Assembly (NCBI RefSeq): GCF_007829875.1
Contig: NZ_VIWV01000001.1
Span: 2,884,501 to 2,948,500, forward strand
Length of the DNA: 64,000 bases
Origin: Streptomyces capillispiralis
GTDB taxonomy: Bacteria; Actinomycetota; Actinomycetes; Streptomycetales; Streptomycetaceae
Direction of reading: 5' to 3'
In this document: positions 8,060 to 17,658 of the stretch, piece after piece
How the letters are laid out: each line of letters starts with the position of its first letter
How positions within the stretch are numbered: the first letter of the stretch is position 1
Program-made: the position numbers and the translations under genes
Notes under the pieces: generated by a model
What the model was told of the DNA's origin: nothing
The model's input: the letters and a program-made list of their open reading frames with translations, nothing else
Databases searched by the model: none

Positions 8060-9976
8060 ATGGCTGTGACAACTACGCGTCACGACATCCGCAACGTCGC
8101 CATCGTCGCTCACGTCGACCACGGCAAGACCACCATCGTCGACGGCATGCTCAAGCAGGCCGGCGCCTTCGCCGCCCATCAGCTCGACTCCGTCGACGAC
8201 CGCATGATGGACTCGAACGACCTGGAGCGTGAGAAGGGCATCACGATCCTCGCCAAGAACACGGCGGTGAAGTACCACCCCAAGGTCGGCGGGGACCCGA
8301 TCACCATCAACATCATCGACACCCCCGGCCACGCCGACTTCGGCGGTGAGGTCGAGCGCGGCCTGTCGATGGTCGACGGTGTCGTGCTGCTGGTGGACGC
8401 CTCGGAGGGCCCGCTGCCGCAGACCCGCTTCGTGCTGCGCAAGGCGCTCCAGCAGCGGCTGCCCATCATCCTGTGCATCAACAAGACGGACCGGCCGGAC
8501 TCCCGGATCGACGAGGTCGTCAACGAGACCTACGACCTCTTCCTCGACCTGGACGCCGACGAGGAGCAGATCGAGTTCCCGATCGTCTACGCCTGCGGAC
8601 GGGACGGCGTCGCCTCCCTGACCAAGCCGCAGGACGGCACGGTCCCGGCCGACTCCGACTCCCTGGAGCCGTTCTTCTCCGCGATCCTGGAGCACATCCC
8701 CGCCCCCACCTACGAGGAGGGCGCCCCGCTCCAGGCCCACGTCACCAACCTCGACGCGGACAACTTCCTCGGCCGTATCGCGCTGCTGCGCGTGCACCAG
8801 GGCGAGCTGAAGAAGGGGCAGACCGTCGCCTGGATGAAGCGCGACGGGTCCGTCTCCAACGTGCGCATCTCCGAGCTGATGATGACCGAGGCGCTCACCC
8901 GCAAGCCCGCCGAGAAGGCCGGCCCCGGTGACATCTGCGCCGTCGCGGGCATCCCGGACATCATGATCGGCGAGACCCTCGCGGACACCGAGAACCCCGT
9001 CCCGCTGCCGCTGATCACGGTGGACGAGCCGGCGATCTCCATGACCATCGGCACCAACACCTCTCCGCTGGTCGGCCGCGGCGGCACCGGCAAGGGCGCC
9101 GACGCGAAGGCGGCCGTGAAGGACCGCAAGGTCACCGCCCGCCAGGTCAAGGACCGCCTGGACCGCGAGCTCATCGGCAACGTCTCGCTCCGCGTCCTGG
9201 ACACCGAGCGTCCGGACGCCTGGGAGGTGCAGGGCCGCGGTGAGCTGGCGCTGGCCATCCTGGTCGAGCAGATGCGCCGCGAGGGCTTCGAGCTGACGAT
9301 CGGCAAGCCGCAGGTCGTCACCAAGGACGTCGACGGCAAGACGTACGAGCCCGTCGAGCGCATGACGATCGACGTGCCCGAGGAGCACATGGGCGCGGTC
9401 ACGCAGCTCATGGGCGTCCGCAAGGGCCGGATGGACAACATGTCCAACCACGGCTCGGGCTGGGTGCGCATGGAGTTCGTGGTGCCGTCCCGCGGTCTGA
9501 TCGGTTTCCGTACCGAGTTCCTGACCCAGACCCGCGGCACGGGCATCGCCCACTCCATCCACGAGGGCCACGAGCCCTGGTTCGGCACGCTCACCACCCG
9601 TAACAACGGCTCCCTGGTCGCCGACCGCTCCGGTGCCGTCACCGCGTTCGCGATGACGAACCTCCAGGAGCGCGGCGTGCTGTTCGTCGAGCCCGGAACC
9701 GAGGTGTACGAGGGCATGATCGTCGGCGAGAACTCCCGCGCCGACGACATGGACGTCAACATCACCAAGGAGAAGAAGCTCACCAACATGCGGTCGTCCT
9801 CGGCCGACTCGTTCGAGGCGATCGTCCCGCCGCGCAAGCTCTCCCTGGAGCAGTCCCTGGAGTTCTGCCGCGACGACGAGTGCGTCGAGGTGACCCCGGA
9901 GGCGGTCCGCATCCGCAAGGTGAACCTGGACGCCCGCGAGCGGGCCCGCGCCGCCAGCCGCGCCAAGCACGGCTGA
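8060..9976 (+). CDS. typA: Ribosome-associated translational GTPase TypA/BipA
   Basis: Translation-factor-family GTPase that binds the ribosome; in other bacteria it supports assembly and stress or cold growth. 638 aa. The G1 motif AHVDHGKTT lies near residues 17-25, G3 is DTPGHADFGG and G4 is NKTD, followed by domain II and the EF-G-like C-terminal domains including SRGLIGFRTEF. ATG 8060 is chosen because the family starts a few residues before the G1 motif (MAVTTTRHDIRNVAIVAH); the frame is open for 72 more codons upstream without conservation. It is monocistronic, ended by the hairpin at 9998-10041. Confidence 0.96.
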   Translation: MAVTTTRHDIRNVAIVAHVDHGKTTIVDGMLKQAGAFAAHQLDSVDDRMMDSNDLEREKGITILAKNTAVKYHPKVGGDPITINIIDTPGHADFGGEVERGLSMVDGVVLLVDASEGPLPQTRFVLRKALQQRLPIILCINKTDRPDSRIDEVVNETYDLFLDLDADEEQIEFPIVYACGRDGVASLTKPQDGTVPADSDSLEPFFSAILEHIPAPTYEEGAPLQAHVTNLDADNFLGRIALLRVHQGELKKGQTVAWMKRDGSVSNVRISELMMTEALTRKPAEKAGPGDICAVAGIPDIMIGETLADTENPVPLPLITVDEPAISMTIGTNTSPLVGRGGTGKGADAKAAVKDRKVTARQVKDRLDRELIGNVSLRVLDTERPDAWEVQGRGELALAILVEQMRREGFELTIGKPQVVTKDVDGKTYEPVERMTIDVPEEHMGAVTQLMGVRKGRMDNMSNHGSGWVRMEFVVPSRGLIGFRTEFLTQTRGTGIAHSIHEGHEPWFGTLTTRNNGSLVADRSGAVTAFAMTNLQERGVLFVEPGTEVYEGMIVGENSRADDMDVNITKEKKLTNMRSSSADSFEAIVPPRKLSLEQSLEFCRDDECVEVTPEAVRIRKVNLDARERARAASRAKHG

Positions 9977-9997
9977 TCCCGGCCCGGACCGGCCGAC

Positions 9998-10041
9998 GGA
10001 CGGGAGCGGCACACCCCCGCGGGGGTGTGCCGCTCCCGTCC
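9998..10041. terminator. Bidirectional terminator, perfect 22-bp inverted repeat
   Basis: Bases 9998-10019 are the exact reverse complement of 10020-10041, with CCCCCGCGGGGG at the centre. It lies between the convergent typA stop (9976) and the binding-protein stop (10055) and can serve both strands. Confidence 0.85.
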
Positions 10042-10054
10042 GTTTCCGGCCGGG

Positions 10055-12268
10055 TCAGTCGCGGCCCGGTGAGCCGGACGGACCCTGCGCGGACTTCTTC
10101 AGGAAGCCCATGTCCTCGTACACCGGCGTGCGGAACCCGAAGGCGCCGGCGTTGGCCAGGTCCTCGCGGGCCGCGGTGAGCTGGGGGCGCTGGTAGAGCG
10201 GGATGGAACCGGCCGCCGCCCAGATGCGGGAGTCCGCCTTGCGGATCAGGGCGCGGCGCTCGGAGTCGTCGAGCGTGGCGATGGCCTGGTCGAAGAGCTG
10301 GTCGACCTGGTCGGTGCCGACGCGCGTGTAGTTCTGCTCCACGTTCAGGGAGCCGTCGGCGCCCGGGACCGGTTTGGCGTAGACGGGGCGGGCGTCGGTG
10401 GCGGGGAAGGCGGTCGCCGGCCAGGAGTACAGGGCGAGGTCGTACGCGCCGGAGGCGATGTGGTCCTTGAAGTAGCTCTCGTCGTCGACCTTGGTGATCT
10501 CCGTACGGATCCCGATCCGCTCCAGCATCGCCGAGATCCGGCCGGCCACGGTGCGCAGCGTGTCCGAGCCGGGCCCCGAGGGCAGCACGAAGCGGAGGGT
10601 GAGCGCCTTGCCGTCCTTGGCCACGGGAGCGGTTTCGGCCCGGGCGGGGGCGGCGGTGCCCTTGGGGGCGTAGGCGCCGGGGGCGCCGCCCTGCTGCAGG
10701 TTCCGGGTGCCGGTGCCAGAGTCCCGCGGCGCCTTGTCGTCGCCGCCGTCCCCCTCGTCTCCCTGGTCCCCCTCGTCCTCGTCGCTCTCGTCGTCCTCAC
10801 CGACGATGTACGTGCCGTCGTCGCCGCCGTCGGACGCGTCCTCGGCCCCGTTTCCGGAGTCCTCCTCCCCCTCCGCGCCGGCCGCCTGCTCCTCCTCGTC
10901 CTTCTTCTCCTCGACCGGTCCGCCCGGCACCCATCCGGCGTCCGCGAGCAGCGCCCTGGCCTCCTTGGTGTCCTGCTCCCCGAGGGCGCCGCTGTTGTCG
11001 GCGTAGGCGGCCTGCCCGGACAGCGCGAGGTGGCTGCCGACGGGCCGGGCGGGCAGTCCGAGGGGTGCCAGGACCGCCTCGGCGATGGCCTCGCGGTCCA
11101 GCGCGCGGGCCACGGCACGGCGGACCCGCTCGTCGGCGAGGGGGCCCTCGGCGCCGTTGAGGGCGAGCTGGGTGTAGGCGGGCTCCAGTGACTTGCGCAC
11201 CTCGAAGCCGCCGAGGGCCCGCTGCTGACGGGCGTACTTCGCGGTCTTGCGGCGCAGTTTCGCGCGGGCGGAGATCTCCTCGTCGGCGGCCTCCTCGTCG
11301 GAGCCGTTGGCGACCGCCCAGGAGCGCAGCGCGTCCGCGGCGGACCGGTGGGCCCCTGGACCCGCGAGCGGGGTGGCGGTGCCCCGCTGGAGCGCGGCGA
11401 CGGTGATGCGGCGGGCGGCGGACGGGTCGATCTCGGCCAGGTCGACGGTCCCCGCGCTGAGGGCGGTGATCCGCTTGTCCCGGGGGACGGAGCGCAGCAC
11501 GATCGTGGAGAGCTTCGCCGGCTCGCCCCACCAGCGCACATTGCGGGTGAGGGTGACCTCGTCCTTCTTGCCGTCGACCTTCTTCACCGTGAAGGGTCCT
11601 GCGGTGACCTTCAGCTTCTTGCGGGCCCCGTCGTTGAAGGCGTCAGGGGCGGCCATGACGTCCTTGGGGTACAGCGGGGTGAACAGGGACCGCCAGTCGG
11701 CGTAGGGGCGACTGAAGGTGACCCTGACCTCCAGGTTCCCCTTGCCCCGCTCGATCTTCTCGATGCGGTCGTAGCCGGCGTTGCGGGCGGTCCAGTAGGC
11801 GGTGTCCTTGCCGGACAGGGCGCGCCACTGGGCGGCGAAGTCGGCGGCGCCGATCTCGCGGCCGTCGCTCCACACGGCCTGCTGGTTCAGCTTGTACAGG
11901 ACGACCTGTTTGGGCTCGGTCTCGACCACCTCGGCGGATTCCAGGTAGTCCGCGTTGCGCACCGGCCGCCCGCGGCCGTCCATCCGGTACAGCGACGGCA
12001 GGACGGCCCCCGCGATCCGGGAGGTGGTGGCGTCGGCGTCCGCCTGGAAGGTGTTCAGGGTGGCCGGGACGCTGTCCACGGCCCAGCGCAGGGTGCCCCC
12101 GTCGGCGATCCGGGCCCGGTCGGCGCGCGCGATGTCCTGCCCGGCGAGGGGCCGGCCCGCGGGGTCGGCGGAGCCGCATCCGGCCAGCGCGGGCACCGCG
12201 AGCACACCCGCGGTGAGGAAGGCGACCGAGCGCGTGACCGCGCGCGGGCCGACGCCGTCGTGGGACAT
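10055..12268 (-). CDS. Family-5 substrate-binding lipoprotein with an acidic insert
   Basis: 737-aa extracellular solute-binding protein of the peptide/nickel-binding family. The signal sequence ends in LAGC (Cys31), giving a lipoprotein. Start ATG 12268 has GGAGGTAAC about 5 bases upstream. Domain text includes DGREIGAADFAAQWRAL and VRRAVARALDREAIAEAVLAPLG. It is longer than usual because a Glu/Asp/Gly-rich, low-complexity stretch of about 60 residues (near 452-512) interrupts the fold. No permease or ATPase genes adjoin it, so it may be an orphan receptor sharing another importer, such as BldK across typA; that is inference. Confidence 0.85.
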   Translation of the reverse strand: MSHDGVGPRAVTRSVAFLTAGVLAVPALAGCGSADPAGRPLAGQDIARADRARIADGGTLRWAVDSVPATLNTFQADADATTSRIAGAVLPSLYRMDGRGRPVRNADYLESAEVVETEPKQVVLYKLNQQAVWSDGREIGAADFAAQWRALSGKDTAYWTARNAGYDRIEKIERGKGNLEVRVTFSRPYADWRSLFTPLYPKDVMAAPDAFNDGARKKLKVTAGPFTVKKVDGKKDEVTLTRNVRWWGEPAKLSTIVLRSVPRDKRITALSAGTVDLAEIDPSAARRITVAALQRGTATPLAGPGAHRSAADALRSWAVANGSDEEAADEEISARAKLRRKTAKYARQQRALGGFEVRKSLEPAYTQLALNGAEGPLADERVRRAVARALDREAIAEAVLAPLGLPARPVGSHLALSGQAAYADNSGALGEQDTKEARALLADAGWVPGGPVEEKKDEEEQAAGAEGEEDSGNGAEDASDGGDDGTYIVGEDDESDEDEGDQGDEGDGGDDKAPRDSGTGTRNLQQGGAPGAYAPKGTAAPARAETAPVAKDGKALTLRFVLPSGPGSDTLRTVAGRISAMLERIGIRTEITKVDDESYFKDHIASGAYDLALYSWPATAFPATDARPVYAKPVPGADGSLNVEQNYTRVGTDQVDQLFDQAIATLDDSERRALIRKADSRIWAAAGSIPLYQRPQLTAAREDLANAGAFGFRTPVYEDMGFLKKSAQGPSGSPGRD

Positions 12269-12558
12269 CTCTGGTTACCTCCGGGAAGCCGAGGGCGTTA
12301 CGATCACTTTTGGTGGTATTTGGCGCTCATCCGATCTATGCGGCCCACTGAAGAGGAAAGGGTTCGACGACTCAGGACGACACGGCGGCCACGGGTGGCA
12401 AGCCCACTCGTGCGGCGCAACGCACCCGGCGGTGCACCCATTCGCCTCGGCCAATCGATGCACGTCCCTTCACAGCACGAGGTGTGACGCGCAACACTCG
12501 CAGGCGCATGAACATTGCCGCCTGGGGCCCGAAGGACCCGTGGAAGTGAGGGCAAGTC

Positions 12559-12852
12559 ATGTCCGTGCACGACGAACTGGCATCCGTCCAGCGCTGCCTC
12601 GACGACCTGAACCGGTCGGTGGGGCGCCTGGAGCAGCAGCTGGGCAGCGGCGGCCTGGAGATGCGCCGCGTCCGCGCCGACACCAACCATCTGCGCGAGA
12701 GCGTCGCGCTGCTGCGGGAGACGGCCGACGCCGCCATGGCCCCGCAGCAGCGCCCCGATCTCGTGACCATCTCCGACACGCCGTACGACCCGTCGCTGTG
12801 GGTGGACACCGACGACGAGGGTCTCGGCGCCCGCGACCGCCGCGCCCCCTGA
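12559..12852 (+). CDS. Small coiled-coil protein upstream of succinate dehydrogenase genes
   Basis: 97 aa, family not recognised. The first half (HDELASVQRCLDDLNRSVGRLEQQL, continuing to about residue 60) has heptad-like Leu/Val spacing suggesting a coiled coil. The acidic second half carries DTPYDPSLWVDTDDEG. ATG 12559 has GTGAGGG a few bases upstream. It ends 19 bp before the sdh membrane-anchor gene on the same strand, so it is probably cotranscribed with the respiratory complex. No signal peptide or membrane helix is seen. Confidence 0.75.
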   Translation: MSVHDELASVQRCLDDLNRSVGRLEQQLGSGGLEMRRVRADTNHLRESVALLRETADAAMAPQQRPDLVTISDTPYDPSLWVDTDDEGLGARDRRAP

Positions 12853-12871
12853 CCCCGACCGGAGTGGACAC

Positions 12872-13708
12872 GTGGCCACTGGTACGGAACCCCCCGCCGC
12901 ACGACCCCGACGCCGAGGCGGCGGCGTACGAACGGGTACGCGCGCCGCGATCGGCGCCCCGCACCTGCGGACCGACCGCTGGTGGCTGGCCCCGGCCGCC
13001 ACCGCGGCCGGGCTGCTCGCCTTCGTCGTCTACTCGACCTGGCGGGCCTTCGCCAACGCCGACTACTACGCCGCCCCGTACGTCTCGCCGTTCTACTCGC
13101 CGTGCCTGGCGGAGAACTGCGAGCCGATGAGGGCCGGACCGAACGCGGACCTGTTCGGCAGCTGGTGGGGCATCTCACCGGCGATCATCATCCTGATCTT
13201 CCCGCTCGGCTTCCGCCTGACCTGCTACTACTACCGCAAGGCCTACTACCGGGGCTTCTGGGCGTCCCCGCCGGCCTGCGCGGTCGCCGAACCGCACGCC
13301 CGGTACACCGGGGAGACCCGCTTCCCGCTGATCCTGCAGAACATCCACCGGTACTTCTTCTACGCGGCCCTGCCGGTGGCCGGCATCCTGACCTACGACA
13401 CCGTGCTCGCCTTCCGGGACGAGCACTACGCGTGGGGGCACATGGGCCTCGGCACGCTGGTCTTCCTCGTCAACATCGTGCTGATCTGGGCGTACACCCT
13501 CTCCTGCCACTCCTGCCGGCACATCGTCGGCGGGAAGCTGAAGCACTTCTCGAAGCACCCGGTGCGCTACCGGATGTGGCGGTGGGTGGGCCGGCTGAAC
13601 GCCCGGCACATGCAGCTCGCCTGGGCGTCGCTGGTCAGCGTGGCCCTCGCCGACCTCTACGTGTACCTCGTCGCGTCCGGTGCCTTCGACGATCCGCGCT
13701 TCTTCTAG
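12872..13708 (+). CDS. sdhC: Succinate dehydrogenase membrane anchor, cytochrome b type
   Basis: 278 aa, expected to anchor the dehydrogenase in the membrane and pass electrons to menaquinone. Five hydrophobic helices are visible: WLAPAATAAGLLAFVVYSTW, ISPAIIILIFPLGF, the FFYAALPVAGILTYDTVLAF segment, TLVFLVNIVLIWAYTLSC and ASLVSVALADLYVYLVASGAF. Several His lie near or within helices (HRYFFY, HSCRHIVGG, HMQLAW) and could ligate heme. Start GTG 12872 has GGAGTGG upstream. A single five-helix anchor, rather than separate SdhC and SdhD, places the complex in the succinate:quinone oxidoreductase group with one large membrane subunit. Heme content is inferred. Confidence 0.85.
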   Translation: MATGTEPPAARPRRRGGGVRTGTRAAIGAPHLRTDRWWLAPAATAAGLLAFVVYSTWRAFANADYYAAPYVSPFYSPCLAENCEPMRAGPNADLFGSWWGISPAIIILIFPLGFRLTCYYYRKAYYRGFWASPPACAVAEPHARYTGETRFPLILQNIHRYFFYAALPVAGILTYDTVLAFRDEHYAWGHMGLGTLVFLVNIVLIWAYTLSCHSCRHIVGGKLKHFSKHPVRYRMWRWVGRLNARHMQLAWASLVSVALADLYVYLVASGAFDDPRFF

Positions 13709-13727
13709 CTGAGTGGGGACTTCACTG

Positions 13728-15650
13728 ATGCCCGTGGTCGACCGGCAGGAATGGGACGTCGTCGTGGTCGGTGCGGGCGGCGCCGGACTGCGCGCCGCCA
13801 TCGAGGCGCGCGAACGGGGCGCCCGTACGGCCGTGATCTGCAAGTCGCTCTTCGGCAAGGCGCACACGGTGATGGCCGAGGGCGGCATCGCGGCCGCGAT
13901 GGGCAACGTCAACGCCGGGGACAACTGGCAGGTCCACTTCCGCGACACCCTGCGCGGCGGGAAGTTCCTCAACCAGTGGCGGATGGCCGAGCTGCACGCC
14001 CAGGAGGCGCCGCAGCGGGTGTGGGAGCTGGAGACCTGGGGCGCGCTGTTCGACCGGACGAAGGACGGCCGGATCTCGCAGCGCAACTTCGGCGGCCACG
14101 AGTACCCGCGCCTCGCGCACGTCGGCGACCGCACCGGCCTGGAGCTGATCCGCACGCTCCAGCAGAGGATCGTCGCCCTCCAGCAGGAGGACTTCCGCGA
14201 GACCGGCGACTACGAGTCCCGGCTGAAGGTCTTCCAGGAGTGCACGGTCACCCGCGTGCTGAAGGACGGGGAGAGGGTCTCGGGGGTCTTCGGCTACGAG
14301 CGGGAGTCCGGCCGCTTCTTCGTGCTGGAGGCGCCCGCCGTGGTGATCGCGACCGGCGGCATCGGCAAGTCGTTCAAGGTGACGTCGAACTCGTGGGAGT
14401 ACACCGGCGACGGCCACGCGCTGGCGCTGCTCGCGGGCGCTCCCCTGCTGAACATGGAGTTCGTGCAGTTCCACCCGACGGGCATGGTCTGGCCGCCGTC
14501 GGTGAAGGGCATCCTCGTCACCGAGTCGGTGCGCGGCGACGGCGGGGTGCTGCGCAACGCCGAGGGCAAGCGGTTCATGTTCGACTACATCCCGGACGTC
14601 TTCAAGGACAAGTACGCCGAGTCCGAGGACGAGGGCGACCGCTGGTACGACGACCCGGACCACAACCGGCGCCCGCCCGAGCTGCTCCCGCGCGACGAGG
14701 TGGCCCGCGCGATCAACGCCGAGGTGAAGGCGGGCCGCGGCTCCCCGCACGGCGGGGTCTTCCTGGACGTGTCCACGCGGATGCCGGCCGAGGTGATCAA
14801 ACGGCGGCTGCCGTCGATGTACCACCAGTTCAAGGAGCTGGCGGACGTCGACATCACGGCGGAGGCGATGGAGGTCGGGCCGACCTGCCACTACGTGATG
14901 GGCGGCATCGCCGTCGACTCCGACTCGGCCGCGGCGCGCGGGGTGCCGGGGCTGTTCGCGGCCGGTGAGGTGGCCGGCGGGATGCACGGCTCCAACCGGC
15001 TCGGCGGGAACTCGCTGTCCGACCTGCTGGTGTTCGGGCGCCGGGCCGGCCTGCACGCGGCGGAGTACGCGGGTGGGGCGGGGGCCGCGCGGCCCCGGGT
15101 GGACGACGTACAGGTCGACGCGGCCGCCGCGGAGGCCCTGCGCCCGTTCTCCGCGGAAGGGGAGGCACCGGGCGACGGCCCGCCGGAGAACCCGTACACC
15201 CTGCACCAGGAGCTCCAGCAGACGATGAACGACCTGGTCGGCATCATCCGGCGCGAGCACGAGATGGAGCGCGCCCTGGAGAAGCTGGCCGAGCTGCGGG
15301 CACGGGCCCGCCGGGCCGGGGTAGAGGGGCACCGGCAGTTCAACCCGGGCTGGCACCTCGCCCTGGACCTCAGGAACATGCTGCTGGTCAGCGAGTGCGT
15401 GGCCCGGGCGGCGCTGGAGCGCACCGAGTCGCGCGGCGGGCACACCCGCGAGGACCACGCGGCGATGGACCGCGCCTGGCGCAACGTCAACCTGCTGTGC
15501 ACGCTGGCCGGCCCCGCGGACGGTGACCCGGTGCGCGGCCGGATCGCCCTGACCCGCGAGACCACCGAACCCATCCGCCCGGACCTGCTCGCCCTCTTCG
15601 AGAAGGAGGAGCTGGTCAAGTACCTCGCCGAAGAGGAGCTGTACGAGTGA
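13728..15650 (+). CDS. sdhA: Succinate dehydrogenase/fumarate reductase flavoprotein subunit
   Basis: Catalytic FAD subunit oxidising succinate to fumarate, 640 aa. The dinucleotide fold is GAGGAG (15-20). The HTVMAEGGIAAA motif supplies the His (about residue 46) that carries FAD covalently in this family. Active-site text includes FHPTGM, GDGGVLRNAEGKRFM, CHYVMGGI and HGSNRLGGNSLSDLLVFGRRAG. ATG 13728 is preferred because GGGGA lies 8 bases upstream; a GTG 15 bases earlier lacks a ribosome site. The stop overlaps the start of sdhB as GTGA, indicating translational coupling. Confidence 0.95.
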   Translation: MPVVDRQEWDVVVVGAGGAGLRAAIEARERGARTAVICKSLFGKAHTVMAEGGIAAAMGNVNAGDNWQVHFRDTLRGGKFLNQWRMAELHAQEAPQRVWELETWGALFDRTKDGRISQRNFGGHEYPRLAHVGDRTGLELIRTLQQRIVALQQEDFRETGDYESRLKVFQECTVTRVLKDGERVSGVFGYERESGRFFVLEAPAVVIATGGIGKSFKVTSNSWEYTGDGHALALLAGAPLLNMEFVQFHPTGMVWPPSVKGILVTESVRGDGGVLRNAEGKRFMFDYIPDVFKDKYAESEDEGDRWYDDPDHNRRPPELLPRDEVARAINAEVKAGRGSPHGGVFLDVSTRMPAEVIKRRLPSMYHQFKELADVDITAEAMEVGPTCHYVMGGIAVDSDSAAARGVPGLFAAGEVAGGMHGSNRLGGNSLSDLLVFGRRAGLHAAEYAGGAGAARPRVDDVQVDAAAAEALRPFSAEGEAPGDGPPENPYTLHQELQQTMNDLVGIIRREHEMERALEKLAELRARARRAGVEGHRQFNPGWHLALDLRNMLLVSECVARAALERTESRGGHTREDHAAMDRAWRNVNLLCTLAGPADGDPVRGRIALTRETTEPIRPDLLALFEKEELVKYLAEEELYE

Positions 15651-16414
15651 GCAGCTACGAGGCCCGCTTCAAGGTGTGGCGCGGGGACGTCGGGGGCGGC
15701 GGCCTGGAGGACTTCGCGGTCGAGGTGAACGACGGCGAGGTGGTCCTCGACATCATCCACCGCCTCCAGGCCACCCAGGCCCCCGACCTCGCCGTGCGCT
15801 GGAACTGCAAGGCCGGCAAGTGCGGTTCGTGCTCGGCGGAGATCAACGGGCGCCCCCGGCTGCTGTGCATGACCCGGATGTCGGTGTTCGGGCGGGACGA
15901 GACGATCACCGTGACCCCGCTGCGGGCCTTCCCGGTGATCCGCGACCTGGTGACGGACGTCGGCTTCAACTACGCCAAGGCCCGCCAGGTCCCGGCCTTC
16001 GTGCCGCCCGAGGGGGTCGCACCGGGCGAGTACCGGATGATGCAGGAGGACGTGGACCGCTCGCAGGAGTTCCGCAAGTGCATCGAGTGCTTCCTGTGCC
16101 AGGACACCTGCCACGTGGTGCGCGACCACGAGGAGAACAAGCAGGCGTTCGCGGGACCGCGCTTCCTGATGCGGGTCGCGGAACTCGACATGCACCCGCT
16201 GGACGCGGCCGAGGAGAGCGGCCTGGACCGCGGGCGCGCCGCCCAGGACGAACACGGCCTCGGCTACTGCAACATCACCAAGTGCTGCACGGAGGTCTGC
16301 CCCGAGGGGATCAGGATCACGGACAACGCGCTGATCCCGTTGAAGGAGCGGGCCGTCGACCGCAAGTACGACCCGCTGGTGTGGCTGGGCGACAGGATCC
16401 GGCGGCGTACCTGA
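15647..16414 (+). CDS. sdhB: Succinate dehydrogenase iron-sulfur subunit
   Basis: 255-aa electron-transfer subunit linking the flavoprotein to the membrane anchor. Cys54, Cys59, Cys62 and Cys74 form the plant-ferredoxin [2Fe-2S] site (CKAGKCGSC...C). CIECFLCQDTC (145-155) and CNITKCCTEVC (208-218) supply ligands for the [4Fe-4S] and [3Fe-4S]/[4Fe-4S] clusters. Start GTG 15647 overlaps the sdhA stop by 4 bases. It is the last gene of the small-protein-sdhC-sdhA-sdhB operon and converges on the next gene with only 7 bp between stops. Confidence 0.95.
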   Translation: MSSYEARFKVWRGDVGGGGLEDFAVEVNDGEVVLDIIHRLQATQAPDLAVRWNCKAGKCGSCSAEINGRPRLLCMTRMSVFGRDETITVTPLRAFPVIRDLVTDVGFNYAKARQVPAFVPPEGVAPGEYRMMQEDVDRSQEFRKCIECFLCQDTCHVVRDHEENKQAFAGPRFLMRVAELDMHPLDAAEESGLDRGRAAQDEHGLGYCNITKCCTEVCPEGIRITDNALIPLKERAVDRKYDPLVWLGDRIRRRT

Positions 16415-16421
16415 GCCCCGG

Positions 16422-17570
16422 TCACGGCGCGTCGAGCCAGCCCTCCCGGTAGGCCTTCCAGTCCGCCTCCGTCGCCGCGAAGTCGACGTACAGGGCGACG
16501 CCGAAGCGGGCGCGGTCGGCGTCGGTGCGGGACAGGCCGAGGCGGACACCCCGGACGGCGGCGGGCACGGTCTCGGCGTGGGCCCAGTGGCCGAACCGGT
16601 TCTCCTTGAAGAAGGGAAGGCCCATCAGCAGGTCGGTGGAGGGCGGGGTGACCTCCAGGGCTAGGGCGGTCTGCTGGGCGACGTACCCGCCGTAGGTGCC
16701 CTCCAGGGGCTGGATGGTGTCGTACGACATCACGGCGATCTGGTCGACGCGGCGGGCCACCTGCCCGAAGTACTCCTGGGACCACCACTTGGGGTGGCCG
16801 GTGAGCGTGCCCCAGAAGGAGTGGAAGGCGGGGAGCGGGTCGATCTGGTGGGCGGCGACGGAGAGCGGGACGTCGCGCGAGGCCGTCTCCTCGTGCAGGG
16901 CGTCCAGGAGCTTCAGGTAGTTGCCGTCGCCTGAGTGCAGGGGCTCCAGGTCGAAGTGGACACCGTCGTAACCGGTGTCCAGGATCTCGCGGGTGGAGCG
17001 GAGGATCGCGGCGCGGGACCCGGCGCGCTCCAGGTGCAGGGCCTCGGGGTGCTCGGGGGCGAGGATGTCGCCGAGCCAGGCCTGCACGCGGACCCCGGGC
17101 AGCTCCCGGTGGACGGCGTCGATGAACCAGCGCGCGCGGGGGTAGGCCGACTTCGGCAGGGTGCCGTCGTGCTCCAGCGGGCCGGAGTGGACGTACAGGT
17201 CGCGGATGCCGGTGCCGTCGAGGCGGCGGGCGAGGGCGGTGACGTCAGCGTCCTTCTTCCGCCCGTCGACCCAGGCGTGCCCGAGCCAGAGGGCGTCCCG
17301 GTCGCGGGTGCGGGTGCCGTCCGCCGGGTCGCCGGTGAAGTTGATCCACAGGGCCGTCTCGGCGGTGAGGACGGGCACGAGGAGGACGAGGACCAGCGCG
17401 AGGGCGATGCGCCGGAGCCGGCGCGCCCAGGGGCGGCGGCGTTCCGGTTCCGGCGCGGACGGGCTGCCGTCGGGGCCGGGCGGGCCGTCCAGGCCGTCCC
17501 GTTCCGCGGCTTCCCGGGGGCCGTTCTCGGCCTCGGTGTCCTCCGGTTCCCGCGCCCGTGTGTGCTCCAT
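16422..17570 (-). CDS. Membrane-anchored GH18-like TIM-barrel protein
   Basis: 382 aa. A charged, proline-rich cytoplasmic N-terminus (1-50) is followed by one membrane helix (about 53-75), with the rest outside the cell. The exported part resembles a glycoside-hydrolase (beta/alpha)8 barrel: YDGVHFDLEP (201-210) aligns with the GH18 catalytic DGxDxDxE strand, retaining Asp202, Asp207 and Glu209 but with His205 where Asp is usual. IAVMSYDTI and SQEYFGQVARRVDQIAVMSY also fit a barrel. ATG 17570 is chosen because the frame upstream runs into the phosphatase gene. Substrate and activity are unknown; a GH18-like binding protein is an alternative. Confidence 0.75.
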   Translation of the reverse strand: MEHTRAREPEDTEAENGPREAAERDGLDGPPGPDGSPSAPEPERRRPWARRLRRIALALVLVLLVPVLTAETALWINFTGDPADGTRTRDRDALWLGHAWVDGRKKDADVTALARRLDGTGIRDLYVHSGPLEHDGTLPKSAYPRARWFIDAVHRELPGVRVQAWLGDILAPEHPEALHLERAGSRAAILRSTREILDTGYDGVHFDLEPLHSGDGNYLKLLDALHEETASRDVPLSVAAHQIDPLPAFHSFWGTLTGHPKWWSQEYFGQVARRVDQIAVMSYDTIQPLEGTYGGYVAQQTALALEVTPPSTDLLMGLPFFKENRFGHWAHAETVPAAVRGVRLGLSRTDADRARFGVALYVDFAATEADWKAYREGWLDAP

Positions 17571-17658
17571 CCGCGGCCTCCCCACCCTCGGCCGGCCGTG
17601 TGACCGGTGTTGGGGGAGAGGACGACGCGTACGGGTGTTCGGTTCCGGCGTGTGGTGG

